Positions 51,202 through 60,299 are shown, counted from the first letter of the stretch. The stretch is DNA of 64,000 nt from JACVRW01 sp963821275 (GCA_963821275.1 CAWGDF010000011.1:1-64000); one strand, 5' to 3'. A program made the numbers and translations. The notes: a model not told the origin generated them from the letters alone.

Positions 51202-51408
51202 TCAGAGCTCGTACTCGGCGAGCCGGGCACGAAGCTCGCGGCAGCGGACGGTGAGCCGCTCGGTACGGGCGTGGGTCTCCCAGTGGACCGGATGGTTGCG
51301 CCCACCTTGGCTGCCCGCCGCCATCGCGAACGCGTACTCCCACGTCGCCATGTGGGCCTTCAGCTCTGCGCTGGCCTGGGCGAACTCGGCCTTGAGACTC
51401 TCTCGCAT
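51202..51408 (-). CDS. Tandem 68-residue protein, unit 2
   Basis: ATG 51408 opens MRESLKAEFAQASAELKAHM, then ATWEYAFAMAAGSQGGRNHP, VHWETHARTERLTVRCRELR and ARLAEYEL. Differences from unit 1 are mostly conservative (K for R, Y for H), while the Cys-His-rich centre of unit 1 (GGCHGGRHH) is GGSQGGRNH here, so a metal-site hypothesis would hold only for unit 1. A perfect 16-bp palindrome lies 95 bp upstream. Conserved in both copies, hence probably a real gene. Function unknown. Confidence 0.6.
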   Translation of the reverse strand: MRESLKAEFAQASAELKAHMATWEYAFAMAAGSQGGRNHPVHWETHARTERLTVRCRELRARLAEYEL

Positions 51409-51502
51409 GGATGATCCCGGGTGCGTGGTCTTCCATCTAGATTAGTCGGGCAGGTCCGAGAAGAAGCCTGAGTCAGGGATGGGGATCGACGCCCCGTCCG
51501 CA

Positions 51503-51518
51503 TTGGACACGTGTCCAA
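51503..51518. promoter_or_regulatory. Perfect 16-bp palindrome upstream of unit 2
   Basis: TTGGACACGTGTCCAA, fully self-complementary, 95 bp before the ATG at 51408. Its counterpart in unit 1 has one changed base. Conserved position in both tandem units suggests a repressor operator. Confidence 0.65.
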
Positions 51519-51746
51519 CGCAGCCGCGGCAGTTGTACGGTGTCGCGGTGCTGAGACATCCGCGCAACGACGACGCGGTCGAGCGCCTCCCGCCCGCCGA
51601 CAGCTGGACCTGCCGGGGAGCACCCACGCCGGAGGCGCGGGGTCGGCTTAGCGCTCGTACTCGGCGAGCTCGCGCAGGTCGGCGGGCCCACGCGTGTAGA
51701 ACTTGTTGCGGCGACCCTGGTGCGCTCGTGCTCGAGGTGCTCGAGC

Positions 51747-52065
51747 GCCGCGAGCAGGGTCCTCGCCGTGTCTTTTGCAGGCACGACATCTTGGGCTGGG
51801 GCAAGGCCGCCCGGACGGTGTTCGTGATCGTGGTGCCGTTCCTCGGCTTGTTGATCTACCTGATCGCCCACACTCAGGAACTCGGCCACCGCGACGAAGA
51901 GGCGGCCCGGGCCAGCCAGGCGTAGTTCGACGACTACGTCCACTCGGTGGCGGGGTCGTGCGGCGCGGCCGCCGAGATCGAGAAGGCCAAGCAGCTGCTC
52001 GACAGCGGTGCCATCACCCAGGCCGAGTTCGACGCGATCAAGGCGAAGGCGGTCAGCTTAAGCGG
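51747..52065 (+). pseudogene. SHOCT-domain membrane protein, N-truncated with an amber codon
   Basis: Reads RHDILGWGKAARTVFVIVVP and FLGLLIYLIAHTQELGHRD, the single membrane helix region typical of PLDc_N-like SHOCT proteins, then EEAARASQA, TAG at 51923-51925, and in the same frame FDDYVHSVAG, EIEKAKQLLDSGAITQAEFD AIKAKAVSL, the SHOCT oligomerisation motif. Relatives have Gln at the TAG position (AQFDDYV), so CAG became TAG. The N-terminal helix expected before RHDI is missing. Probably dead. Confidence 0.7.
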
Positions 52066-52448
52066 GGACGAGCACTGTACCCGCTGCCGCGAGCTGCGCG
52101 CCGAGCTCCTACGACGCCCGCGCGAGCGCAGGCTGCACCGCAGCATCGCGATCCCGCACGACGATCAGCTCGCGGCGATGCTGACACCGGCACCTACGAG
52201 CTCGACGCGCTCGCCCGGACCACTCGCATGGCGATCAAGCGGCTCGGGCTCGCGGTCGCGCCCGAGAGACACGATTGCGTGTCGTCCCGAGCGAGCGCTG
52301 TCGGCGCCTCCGCGCAGACGCCTCCTTTCATGGTGTTGGGGCACTCTGGTGGGCAAAGCGGGGCATACGGTGTGCCCGGAAGCTATGGCAGCTGGCGGTA
52401 CGCGATCTCGCTCCTGGAGATCGATGAAACGAGCGAAAGGAAGCAGCG
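52066..52448. other. Degenerate spacer
   Basis: About 380 bases after the SHOCT remnant. Short coding-like pieces occur (CTRCRELRAELL near 52075, YELDALARTTRMAIKRLGLA near 52197) but no gene can be supported. A ribosome site (GAAAGGAAGCAGCG) precedes the cupin gene. Confidence 0.35.
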
Positions 52449-52913
52449 ATGATGGACGCGTTTGCGGTACGGAGTGGAGAGGGGGAGGCACGCTGGTGGC
52501 TCGGTGCCTTAGCCGTGATCAAGGCCACGGCGGCAGACACCGGCGGACACCTGACGGTCGTGGAGGTGACGGACCCCCCTGGTGTCGAAGCGCCACTCCA
52601 TGTTCATCACAAGGAAGACGAGGCCTTCTGGGTCCTCGAGGGTGAGGTGACATTCGAGGTCGGGGGGAAAACGATCCAGGCGGGTGCCGGCGACTTTGTC
52701 TTCGGCCCGCGCGATGTCCCCCACCGCTACAAGGTTGGCGACGCAGGCTCCCGGATGCTCTTCATGCTTACCCCGGGCGGCTTCGAGGATCTGGTCAGGG
52801 CGACAAGTGACCCGGCCCGCAGCCGCACGGTCCCCCCGGCCGACCATCCGATGCCCGACGAGGTACAGATGATCGCCGCACAAGCCGCCGCGGGCTGCGC
52901 GCCGGTCGGCTGA
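52449..52913 (+). CDS. Cupin domain protein
   Basis: A 154-residue protein from ATG 52449 (ATG 52452 also possible). Cupin motif 1 is EAPLHVHHKEDEAFWVLEGE, with His, His and Glu metal ligands, and motif 2 is GDFVFGPRDVPHRYKVG with the last His. This is a single-domain cupin of the quercetin-dioxygenase-like group, which may bind a metal and act as an isomerase, dioxygenase or ligand sensor. Substrate unknown. Intact. Confidence 0.85.
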   Translation: MMDAFAVRSGEGEARWWLGALAVIKATAADTGGHLTVVEVTDPPGVEAPLHVHHKEDEAFWVLEGEVTFEVGGKTIQAGAGDFVFGPRDVPHRYKVGDAGSRMLFMLTPGGFEDLVRATSDPARSRTVPPADHPMPDEVQMIAAQAAAGCAPVG

Positions 52914-53274
52914 AGCCAGCCAGACCCGACCAAGAGTGGTCCATTCCCATGAAGGCGGCCGTGTCGAAACACGTTCCACGCGCCGCTGCCACGGACGAGC
53001 AGCACGAGCTGGATGCCCAAGGGCCGCTCTCCCCCTCCCGCGTGAAAGGAGGAGCCCCGCCGGAAGGTACCCGGACGACCGACTTGAACGAGACCCAAGC
53101 GCAGGACTCGAGCCAACCGGCTTGCGTCTCCCATTTGCGTGCTAATCGCAACCCGTAGTGGTAAGGGCACTTATGCGGTAACGGCTGATGTGACCATTGC
53201 CGCCCCAGCGTGCCCTAGCTCTCAATGGGCGGTGCGAGAGCATGCTGGGAGCCGGCGAGGCCCCGCGAGGTCGC
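52914..53274. other. Spacer before the IS256 element
   Basis: About 360 bases without a supported gene. It contains CTCCCCCTCCCGCGTGAAAGG (about 53028-53048, resembling stem 1 of the serial stem-loop repeat) and the vanY-tail repeat at 53133-53160. Confidence 0.45.
53133..53160. repeat. vanY-tail repeat, copy 2 (free-standing)
   Basis: ATTTGCGTGCTAATCGCAAC-CCGTAGTG matches the 3' end region of the vanY-like gene at 61881-61908 with two differences. No vanY coding sequence is attached here. Confidence 0.6.
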
Positions 53275-54650
53275 GTCCCGTAGCGTGGTGTAGGACGGCG
53301 CCGGACGGAACGTAGGTTCCGGCCACCGCGGCGCCCAAGATCGTCGGACTGTCCAAGGTTCGACGAAGGGAGAGCACCACGATGGCCGAGAGGAAGAGGA
53401 TGACGGCCGACGAGGTCGTCAGCTACCTGCTCGAGGAGGACGGCGCCGACTTCTTGCGCGAGTCGCTCAAGTGGGTAGTGCAGCAGTTGATGGAGGCCGA
53501 GGTTTCGGAGCTGATCGGCGCCGAGCTCGGCGAGCGGACTCCCGACCGCGCCACCCACCGCAATGGCTATCGCGACCGGCGCTGGGATACCCGTGCCGGC
53601 GAGATCGAGCTCGCGATCCCGAAGCTGCGACGAGGCAGTTACTTCCCGACTTTCCTGGAGCCTCGCAAGCGCAGTGAGCGGGCGCTGGTGGCCGTCGTTC
53701 AGGAGGCCTATGTGGCTGGCGTGTCGACCAGGAAGGTCGACCAGGTGGTCGAGTCGCTCGGCCTGCGGGTGTCGCGCTCGGAGGTCTCGCGCGTCTGTCA
53801 GGGCCTCGACGAGCAGGTCGAGGCGTTCAGAAACAGACCGCTCGAGGGCCGCTACCCCTATCTCTGGCTCGACGCCAAGGTCGAGAAGGTCCGCGACGGC
53901 GGTCGGGTCGTCAGGAAGTGCCTCGTGATCGCCCACGGCGTCCACGAGACGGGCCGCCGCGAGGTGATTGGGATGGAGGTCGGCGAGTGCGAGACGGAGG
54001 CGTTCTGGACCGAGTTCCTGCGCGGGCTCTTGGCCCGCGGCCTCGTGGGAGTGCAGCTCGCAATCTCGGACGCCCACCAGGGCCTGAAGGCGGCGATCGC
54101 GAAGGTGCTCTCGGTGCCCTGGCAGCGCTGCACCGTCCACTTCCTCAGGGACTGCCTCGGCCATGCCCGCCAGGATCAACATGGCCTGCTCGGCGCTTTG
54201 ATCCGGCCGATCTTCAACCAAGACGAGCGCGAGCAGGCCCGCGACCGGCTTTCGGAGGCGGTCGCCCACCTGGAGGGCAAGATACCCAAGGTCGCCGCGC
54301 TGCTCGAGGAGGCCGAAGAAGACGTGCTCGCCTTCTACTCGTTCCCGGCCGACCACCGACGCAAGATCAGGAGCACCAACCCGCTCGAGCGCGTCAACCG
54401 CGAGATCGGCCGGCGCACCGACGTCGTCGGGATCTTCCCCAACGACCGGGCCCTGCTGCGCTTAGCCGCCAGTCTCGTGATCGAGCAGAACGATGAGTGG
54501 TTGGTCGGCCGGCGCTACCTGTCCGCCCGCGCGATGGAGCCGCTCCTCGAGGAGCGGCTCCATCGCCCAGACGACGAGGAGGTGCCAGCGCTCGAAGCGG
54601 CCTGAGCAGCCGAGCCCCTACCGACGATCTCCTACACCACGTCCTGGGAC
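53275..54650 (+). mobile_element. IS256-family insertion sequence
   Basis: Imperfect terminal inverted repeats: left from about 53275 (GTCCCGTAGCGTGGTGTAGG) and right ending about 54650 (reverse complement GTCCCAGGACGTGGTGTAGG). They share GTCCC and CGTGGTGTAGGA. Length about 1.38 kb fits IS256. The transposase is intact, so this may be an active element. No clear target duplication was found. Confidence 0.75.
53382..54605 (+). CDS. IS256 family (Mutator-type) transposase
   Basis: A 407-residue DDE transposase from ATG 53382 (GAAGGGAGAGCACC upstream). N-terminus: LKWVVQQLMEAEVSELIGAE, HRNGYRDRRWDTRAGEIELA. Catalytic core: YLWLDAKVEKVRDGGR with the first Asp, LAISDAHQGLKAAI with the second, CTVHFLRDCLGHA with the conserved C/H, and NPLERVNREIGRRTDVVGIF with Glu. 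Length and motifs are standard for IS256. No lesion seen. Confidence 0.93.
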   Translation: MAERKRMTADEVVSYLLEEDGADFLRESLKWVVQQLMEAEVSELIGAELGERTPDRATHRNGYRDRRWDTRAGEIELAIPKLRRGSYFPTFLEPRKRSERALVAVVQEAYVAGVSTRKVDQVVESLGLRVSRSEVSRVCQGLDEQVEAFRNRPLEGRYPYLWLDAKVEKVRDGGRVVRKCLVIAHGVHETGRREVIGMEVGECETEAFWTEFLRGLLARGLVGVQLAISDAHQGLKAAIAKVLSVPWQRCTVHFLRDCLGHARQDQHGLLGALIRPIFNQDEREQARDRLSEAVAHLEGKIPKVAALLEEAEEDVLAFYSFPADHRRKIRSTNPLERVNREIGRRTDVVGIFPNDRALLRLAASLVIEQNDEWLVGRRYLSARAMEPLLEERLHRPDDEEVPALEAA

Positions 54651-54837
54651 TTGACTCCCCGCGAACGGGGGCGCGCTGGCACGCGCATGTACCACTCCAG
54701 CGTCCGGACTTGCGGCGCCTCTCGACGGGCTCCTGGCCGCCCTCTCGGATCACTTCCCGCACAGCCCGGGCCTCGGCGGCGTAGCTGGCCGTGGATGATG
54801 AGGTGCGGGCCCTGAATTGGGCTAGTGTCGAGCCACG

Positions 54838-55302
54838 ATGCAAGGTGAGCCTCCCGCCGCCGTGGAACTCCGGCGGCGTCGGCCGGACCTCGCCGATGTG
54901 CCCATCGAAGAGTTCGCCTTTCCGGGCCCTCTCCGGGATGAACTGGTCGCGGCTGTCCTAGCGGGCGAGAAGACGGCCACCACTTGTCTGCTGGTGGAGT
55001 ACGAACTGGAAAGCTCACCGCTGCCTCGGTCCGGCGAACGAGGAATCGTCGTGGACTCCGATCTTCGGCCCGTCGCGGTGATCGAGAACACCCGCTTCGC
55101 GCAAATGCGCTTCGCCGAGGTGGACCTGCCCATAGCCATTGGCGAAGGCGAGGGATTCGCCTCCGTCGATGACTGGCGTGCGGCCCATATCAAGTTCTGG
55201 ACCAGTCGCGAATTTCGCGATGCCATCGGTGCCTCGACGTTCACCCCGGTCGACCACACCGCCGTGGTGGTGATCTGGTTCAAGGTAATCGAACGGCTCT
55301 GA
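54838..55302 (+). CDS. ASCH domain protein
   Basis: A 154-residue protein. ATG 54838 opens MQGEPPAAVELRRRRPDLAD, followed by LRDELVAAVLAGEKTATTCL, PRSGERGIVVDSDLRPVAVI ENTRF and FAEVDLPIAIGEGEGFASVD DW. The GEKT(A)TT pattern, the RPVAVIENTRF strand and the EGEGF/DDWR segment are characteristic of the ASCH superfamily (PUA-like fold), suspected of RNA binding or coactivator roles; some bacterial members are amidohydrolases on N4-acetylcytidine. No experimental role can be inferred. Intact. Confidence 0.85.
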   Translation: MQGEPPAAVELRRRRPDLADVPIEEFAFPGPLRDELVAAVLAGEKTATTCLLVEYELESSPLPRSGERGIVVDSDLRPVAVIENTRFAQMRFAEVDLPIAIGEGEGFASVDDWRAAHIKFWTSREFRDAIGASTFTPVDHTAVVVIWFKVIERL

Positions 55303-55643
55303 CGGAGGGTCGGCCACCGCCGTCGGGCCTGCCGTCGTCGCCGACGCCGGAGGCGGGCCGTGCTGCAGCCGAACTCTGGTCTTGCTCCGATCCGTCGTGG
55401 GTGAGCGCCAGCGTGAGGGCCACGCTGGCGGCCCGGATTGCTGCGGTGAGCCACGGGGCTGCCTTGCGCTGCCGGGGAGGCAGTGGGCGCGGCCTGCGTG
55501 CGATTGTCGACATGCCTTTCCTCCTGTGCTGACTCTGGTTGCGGCAGGCTGAGGCTTACCGGTTTCGTCGCGGCTTCCGGTGGGTGTTCGCGCGGTTGCG
55601 CCCACCGTGGGGCGGGTGTACGTTGCGGCTCGGGTGCGGCTCG

Positions 55644-58574
55644 ATGAACTTCGGGATCCTCGGACCGCTGGAGGTGGTTGCGGCCGGGCGGCCGCTTGAG
55701 GTCAGCAGTGCCAAGCAGCGCGCGCTGCTGGCGATCTTGCTGCTGCATCCCAACGAGTCGGTCTCGACCGACAGGCTGATCGAGGACGTGTGGGGCGAGG
55801 GGTCGGGGCAGGACCCAAGGAAGGGCCTGCAGGTGCTGGTTTCGCGGCTGAGGACAGCACTCGGCGAGGCCGGTGAGCGGGTGGTCACGCAACCGAACGG
55901 CTACCTGGTGCGCGTGGAGCCGGGCGAGCTGGATCTTCAGCACTTCGAGCGGCTCACCGAAGACGGCCGTCATGCGCTGGCGGCTGGCGATCCGGAGCAT
56001 GCGGCCGAGCGGCTCCGCGCCGCACTCGCGGTGTGGCGCGGCCCGGCGTTGGCCGATTTCGCCTTCGAGTCGTTCGCACAGCCGGAGATCGGCCGGCTGG
56101 ACGAGTTGCGCCTCGCTGGGCTCGAGGACCGCATCGATGCCGACCTCGCTTGCGGGCGGCACGCGGAACTGATCGGTGAGCTGGAATCACTTGTCCCGGA
56201 GCACCCGCTGCGGGAGCGGCTGCGCCCCCAGCTTGTGGTTGCCCTGTATCGGGCCGGCCGCCAGGCCGACGCCCTCGAGGCCTACCGGGCGGCGCGCACC
56301 AAGCTGATCGACGAGCTCGGGCTCGAGCCCACCCCCGGGCTGAGCCAGCTGGAGCAGGTCATTCTCACCCACGACCGGGCGCTGCAGGGCGCCGTGGTCG
56401 CGCGCCCAAGTCGGCTGCCGGCTCCGCCGACCGGCCTGCTCGGGCGAGACGAGGACCTGGACGCGGTTTCCACGCAACTGCGCGACCCCGGCGTTCGCCT
56501 GGTCACGCTCACCGGCCCGGGCGGGGTGGGTAAGACGCGCCTGGCGTTGGAGGTGGCGTCGCAAATCGAGCCCGAATTGCCGGACGGTGCTTGGTTCGTT
56601 TCGCTCGCCTCAACTGCCCGGGCCGAGCACGTGCCGACCGCGATCGCACAGGCAATCGGTGCCGCGCCGCGGCGGGGCGAGAGCCCTGAGGCGGCCATCA
56701 CGCGCTACCTCGCGCCAAGGCGCGGGCTGCTGGTACTCGACAACTTTGAGCACGTCCTGTCGGCGGCGCCCTTAATTAGTGACCTCCTGGCCGTGTGTCG
56801 CGCGACTATGGTGCTGGCTACCAGCCGCGAGGCGCTGCGGCTGCAAGGCGAGCAGCGCTACGAGGTGACGCCACTCCCCGTTCCCACCGACGGCCATCTC
56901 GCCGCGGTCAAGCAGTCGCCCGCGGCGGAATTATTCGTCGAGCGTGCCCGCAGCCATGATCGGGCCTTCGAGCTGACCCCGAGCAATGGGAGCGCGGTCG
57001 CCGAGCTCTGCCGCCGGCTGGACGGGCTGCCACTCGCCATCGAGCTGGCCGCCGCCCGCACTCCAATGCTCGGACCCGACGAGCTCAACGCCCGTCTCGG
57101 CGAGACCCTCGACGTGCTCGGCAGCGGTGCGCGCGACCTGCCGGACCGCCAGCGGACACTCCGAGCGACAATCGAGTGGAGCCATCGCCTGCTCAGCCCG
57201 GCGGAAGCCGAGGCGTTCGCCCGCTTCTCCGTCTTCGCCGGCGGGGCCACCATCGAGGCCGCCGAGGAGGTCACCTGCGCCCACCTGGACACGCTGTCAG
57301 GGCTGGTGAACAAGCACCTGCTGCTTCGCCGCTCCGGGCCCGGGGGAGAGTCCCGCCTGGTAATGCTCGAAACGGTGCGCGAGTACGCATCCGAGCGCCT
57401 CGCCGCCGGCCAGCACGCGACCGAGACACGCAGCCGCCATATCCGGTCATGCATAGCGCTCGCCGAACGCGCCCAGCCGCGGCTGTTCACCCGGGAAGAG
57501 GCGAAATGGCTCCCCGAGCTCGACGCTGAGGTCGACAACTTTCGCGCGGCGCTCGACTGGGGCCTCCACGAAACCCCGGTCGACGCCCTGCGTCTCGCCG
57601 GCTGGCTCGGCCCGTACTGGACCAATCGCAACCGATCCGACGAGGGGGTTGGGCGAGTCGAGGCGGCGCTAGACGCGGCCGGCGACGATGCGCCGGTCGA
57701 ATACCGGGCCCGCGCGCGCCTAGAACAGGCATTCCTAGTCGCGAACCTAGGCTACGGGCAGCCCGAATCGGTCATGCGGGCGCGGGCCCACGCAGGCGAA
57801 GCACTCGCCCTCTCTCGCGAAACGGAGGACCCGGCCGGTGCCGGATATGCCCTGATCGCACTGGCCTGGTTCGAGCAGGCCGGACCCTTGCCTCAACGGC
57901 GACGGTTCGAGCTGGCACAGGAAGCCCTCAACTGTGGACACCACGCCGGCGACCAACGCCTCGTGGGCCTGGCCCTAGCAGAGCGGGCGCTGGCTTTTCC
58001 GCCGGACCAGGCCGAGGCGGACCTCGAACGGGCCGCTGTAGCGCTGCGCAAAATCGGAGACTCGATCAGCTTGGTGGAGCTGTACTGGAACGCCGCCTAC
58101 AACGCGATCAAGGCGGGGAGCCCGGAGCGTGCCGGCCCGTGGCTCGACAAGGCGCGCCCGCTCGCCCGAAAGCTGGACGACCCGCTCGAGGACATACTCG
58201 TCCTCGGAACCGTGGGCCTGCACGCCCTGTTCATCGACGAACTCGAACACGCGCAGGTCGCCTTCGAGGAACAGCTCCGGCTCTGCCAGCAGCACGCCTT
58301 TCGCCCTCCGGCATCCCGAGGCCTCGCCGGCCTCGCCGCGATAGCCGTTCGCCGGGAAGACGACGAGCGCGGGGCATACCTCCTCGGTGCAGCAACCGCC
58401 ATCGGCCCCACTGACGATCCCGAAGTGCTGACGCAGCTAGATGACCGCTTCTTCAACCCCGCTCGCGCGCGATACGGCGAACACCGCTGGGACCAGGCAT
58501 ACGCCCACGGCGCCCAGCTGAGCTCCGAGCAAGCGATCAACCGCGCGCTCAGCCACGAGTCGGTCGCGACCTGA
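55644..58574 (+). CDS. BTAD / NB-ARC-like ATPase / TPR transcriptional regulator (AfsR/SARP type)
   Basis: A 976-residue regulator. ATG 55644 is chosen because the winged helix begins there (MNFGILGPLEVVAAGRPLEV). Domains: OmpR-type winged helix (1-90), BTAD (about 97-245; LDLQHFERLTEDGRHALAAG), a STAND ATPase with Walker A LTGPGGVGKTRLALE (about 289-303) and LLVLDNFEHVLSAAP as Walker B, the GLPLAIELAAAR motif, then TPR-like repeats to the end. These proteins activate secondary-metabolite or stress genes when a signal triggers the ATPase. The target is unknown; it is followed by a vanY-tail remnant. Unlike the regulator at 1333, it has no cyclase domain and no frameshift. Confidence 0.9.
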   Translation: MNFGILGPLEVVAAGRPLEVSSAKQRALLAILLLHPNESVSTDRLIEDVWGEGSGQDPRKGLQVLVSRLRTALGEAGERVVTQPNGYLVRVEPGELDLQHFERLTEDGRHALAAGDPEHAAERLRAALAVWRGPALADFAFESFAQPEIGRLDELRLAGLEDRIDADLACGRHAELIGELESLVPEHPLRERLRPQLVVALYRAGRQADALEAYRAARTKLIDELGLEPTPGLSQLEQVILTHDRALQGAVVARPSRLPAPPTGLLGRDEDLDAVSTQLRDPGVRLVTLTGPGGVGKTRLALEVASQIEPELPDGAWFVSLASTARAEHVPTAIAQAIGAAPRRGESPEAAITRYLAPRRGLLVLDNFEHVLSAAPLISDLLAVCRATMVLATSREALRLQGEQRYEVTPLPVPTDGHLAAVKQSPAAELFVERARSHDRAFELTPSNGSAVAELCRRLDGLPLAIELAAARTPMLGPDELNARLGETLDVLGSGARDLPDRQRTLRATIEWSHRLLSPAEAEAFARFSVFAGGATIEAAEEVTCAHLDTLSGLVNKHLLLRRSGPGGESRLVMLETVREYASERLAAGQHATETRSRHIRSCIALAERAQPRLFTREEAKWLPELDAEVDNFRAALDWGLHETPVDALRLAGWLGPYWTNRNRSDEGVGRVEAALDAAGDDAPVEYRARARLEQAFLVANLGYGQPESVMRARAHAGEALALSRETEDPAGAGYALIALAWFEQAGPLPQRRRFELAQEALNCGHHAGDQRLVGLALAERALAFPPDQAEADLERAAVALRKIGDSISLVELYWNAAYNAIKAGSPERAGPWLDKARPLARKLDDPLEDILVLGTVGLHALFIDELEHAQVAFEEQLRLCQQHAFRPPASRGLAGLAAIAVRREDDERGAYLLGAATAIGPTDDPEVLTQLDDRFFNPARARYGEHRWDQAYAHGAQLSSEQAINRALSHESVAT

Positions 58575-58632
58575 CGCCCAACCGGGGGGTGGCGTCGACC
58601 CGCCTAGAGCGAATTCGCCGCCGGCCAGCTCC

Positions 58633-58675
58633 TATTTGTCGGCTATTGACACCTCCTAGTGCCAAAGGTTCCCAG
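58633..58675. repeat. vanY-tail repeat, copy 3 (free-standing)
   Basis: TATTTGTCGGCTATTGACAC-CTCCTAGTGCC-AAAGGTTCCCAG aligns with 61880-61921 (TATTTGCGTGCTATTGGCAA ...). Similarity fades after about 58685. No vanY gene is attached. Confidence 0.55.
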
Positions 58676-58829
58676 GAATACCTCTGAAGGAAGCGTCCCC
58701 GTTTCAAGCAAGCGTTGGGGACCCAGGGGGCGAACCTCAGCGGCTCGTTACTTCTGTCGACAGCGGCTCATCCTCGGGTCGATGACGACAACGCCAGCGG
58801 GAGTCCCCCAACGATGGTGAAGAGCGTCT

Positions 58830-59783
58830 TCACTCTCGCTCTTCCCGACCGATAGCGTACGAGGAGGTGCGAGCTCCTCGAGTAGCGGCAGTGGGATTGC
58901 TCTCGAGCACGCTGCGCAGCGCTTCCAGGAACGCTTCCGGCTGCTCGATGGCAGGGTCGTCGCGAGCGTCCTCGATCACGTACAGCGGCCAGCCGTAGCG
59001 GGCGCTGGCAGCCTCGGCGACGTTCAGCCGCACCCCGAGATCATGTCGGCCCCAGATCAGAGTCGTCGGAGCGGCGATCCGGTCCAGGTCCCCCGACGGG
59101 ATCGCCGACCCGAGCTGCCTCATGAGGCTGCGCATCGCAGCCTTGACACTCGGTGTGCGAAAACGGTCCAGGGCGTACGCCGCCATCCATTCGTAGCGCT
59201 CACCCATCTCGGCGCGCACCCCATCCAAATCGACGAAGCAGTAGCGCCGGAATCCGCGTTCGAGCCCGCGTTCGGTCGGTCGCAACAGCACGCCGATAAA
59301 GGAGAGCGCCATCGCGGGCGCTGGTCGGAACCGATCCAGCCCGTGCGTGTCCACCAGCACCAGTCGATCGATACGGTCGCTGTGGTCGATCGCGAAACGA
59401 GCGGCGAGCGCGCCGCCAGGGCCCTTCCCGACTAGCACGGGCGGGATCGCACAGGTCTGCTCGATGAGTTCGTCAAGCCACGTCAGGACGGTATCGGCAT
59501 CGGGAGGACCGTCGGACACCTCCGAAGCGCCGAGACCGGGCAGGTCAGGCGCGATGACACGGTGGGTCGTCACCAGCTCCGGGATCACGCGCATCCACAC
59601 GGCCGCGAACTCCCCTTGCAGGAAAACGATCGGTGGGCCGTCTCCGCCTTCCAGTACGGCAGTGGACACCCCGGCCAATTGCAACCGTCGCTCGGTGATG
59701 GGCAGGCCGGACAGCAGTCGCTCACGGGCGTCCTCACCGGCGGGACGCCGTCCACGTTCGTCAACTTCGTGCTGCCTGTTCAT
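58830..59783 (-). CDS. Alpha/beta hydrolase-fold protein lacking catalytic residues
   Basis: A 317-residue protein from ATG 59783. The fold is clear: PPIVFLQGEFAAVWMRVIPE, HRVIAPDLPGLGASEVSDGP, RLVLVDTHGLDRFR, TLIWGRHDLGVR and EQPEAFLEALRSVL. But the nucleophile elbow reads VLVGKGPGGALA (Gly instead of Ser/Asp), the HG oxyanion motif is QG, and the place of the catalytic His (GxGHxPxxEQPE in relatives) is EDARDDPAIEQPE. So nucleophile and His are both gone while the frame is intact. It may be a binding or sensing pseudoenzyme. Confidence 0.8.
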   Translation of the reverse strand: MNRQHEVDERGRRPAGEDARERLLSGLPITERRLQLAGVSTAVLEGGDGPPIVFLQGEFAAVWMRVIPELVTTHRVIAPDLPGLGASEVSDGPPDADTVLTWLDELIEQTCAIPPVLVGKGPGGALAARFAIDHSDRIDRLVLVDTHGLDRFRPAPAMALSFIGVLLRPTERGLERGFRRYCFVDLDGVRAEMGERYEWMAAYALDRFRTPSVKAAMRSLMRQLGSAIPSGDLDRIAAPTTLIWGRHDLGVRLNVAEAASARYGWPLYVIEDARDDPAIEQPEAFLEALRSVLESNPTAATRGARTSSYAIGREERE

Positions 59784-60299
59784 CGTCGGCTCCCGCTGCC
59801 GACGACGTCGATCTCGGACGCGGTCATGCGGTCGCGTTCGCCTTCGCAGTCGGCGATGTCGGGCGGTGGCGGGGACTGCGCTGCTGCCTCCGCTCCTCGC
59901 CGTGGCTCCACAGCAGAGCGTTCATTCGAAGTGCCTCCTTCGCCGTCTCGCTCGTGGACTGATCGTTTGTCCAGCGTGGCGAAGGTACGAACGATCGCCT
60001 GTGGGGGCAATCGGGAGTTCTCCCCATGCCGCGAGCCCATGCTCCATCGCGAACGGCGCCGCCGCCGCCCGGGTCGAGACGAGCAGGAGCTCCACAGAAG
60101 GTGAGAGGGGCGAATCCCCACCCACGCCCCGGAGCGCTCAGGGATCGCTACAGCGCGCGTAACGGGGATCGTGGCTGGGCCACGGTGCTGCGCGAGGCCT
60201 CGCTGGAGCAGGTGGAGGCCTATGCCCGAGGAGTGCGCAAGCAGACACGTCGCTAGTCCGGCTGCGGAGCCGCGCTACGGGCCTGTGCAGGCGATCGCT
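59784..60299. other. Spacer with possible short frame
   Basis: About 515 bases between the pseudo-hydrolase start and the tyrosinase stop. The plus strand ends in TVLREASLEQVEAYARGVRK QTRR before TAG at 60254-60256, a helical stretch that could be the end of a small protein, but no start is evident. Nothing else is supported. Confidence 0.35.

Larger units (their letters stand above)
50763..51669 (-). repeat. Tandem duplication of about 440 bp (two full units and the tail of a third)
   Basis: Unit 1 spans about 50763-51201 and unit 2 about 51202-51650; each has the 68-codon gene, then a conserved upstream block with the palindrome, GTTGTACGG and ACATCCGCGC and CCCGCCCGCCGACAGCTG. After unit 2, CTCGTACTCGGCGAGC (51654-51669) equals the gene end in unit 2, so a third unit was present and truncated. 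Confidence 0.7.

Noticed and set aside
19607..52065. Reassignment of TAG to an amino acid
   Set aside because: TAG terminates intact genes (LuxR-type regulator at 42424, vanY-like copy 2 at 61881, NTF2-like gene at 16063), so the internal TAGs are better explained as nonsense mutations.
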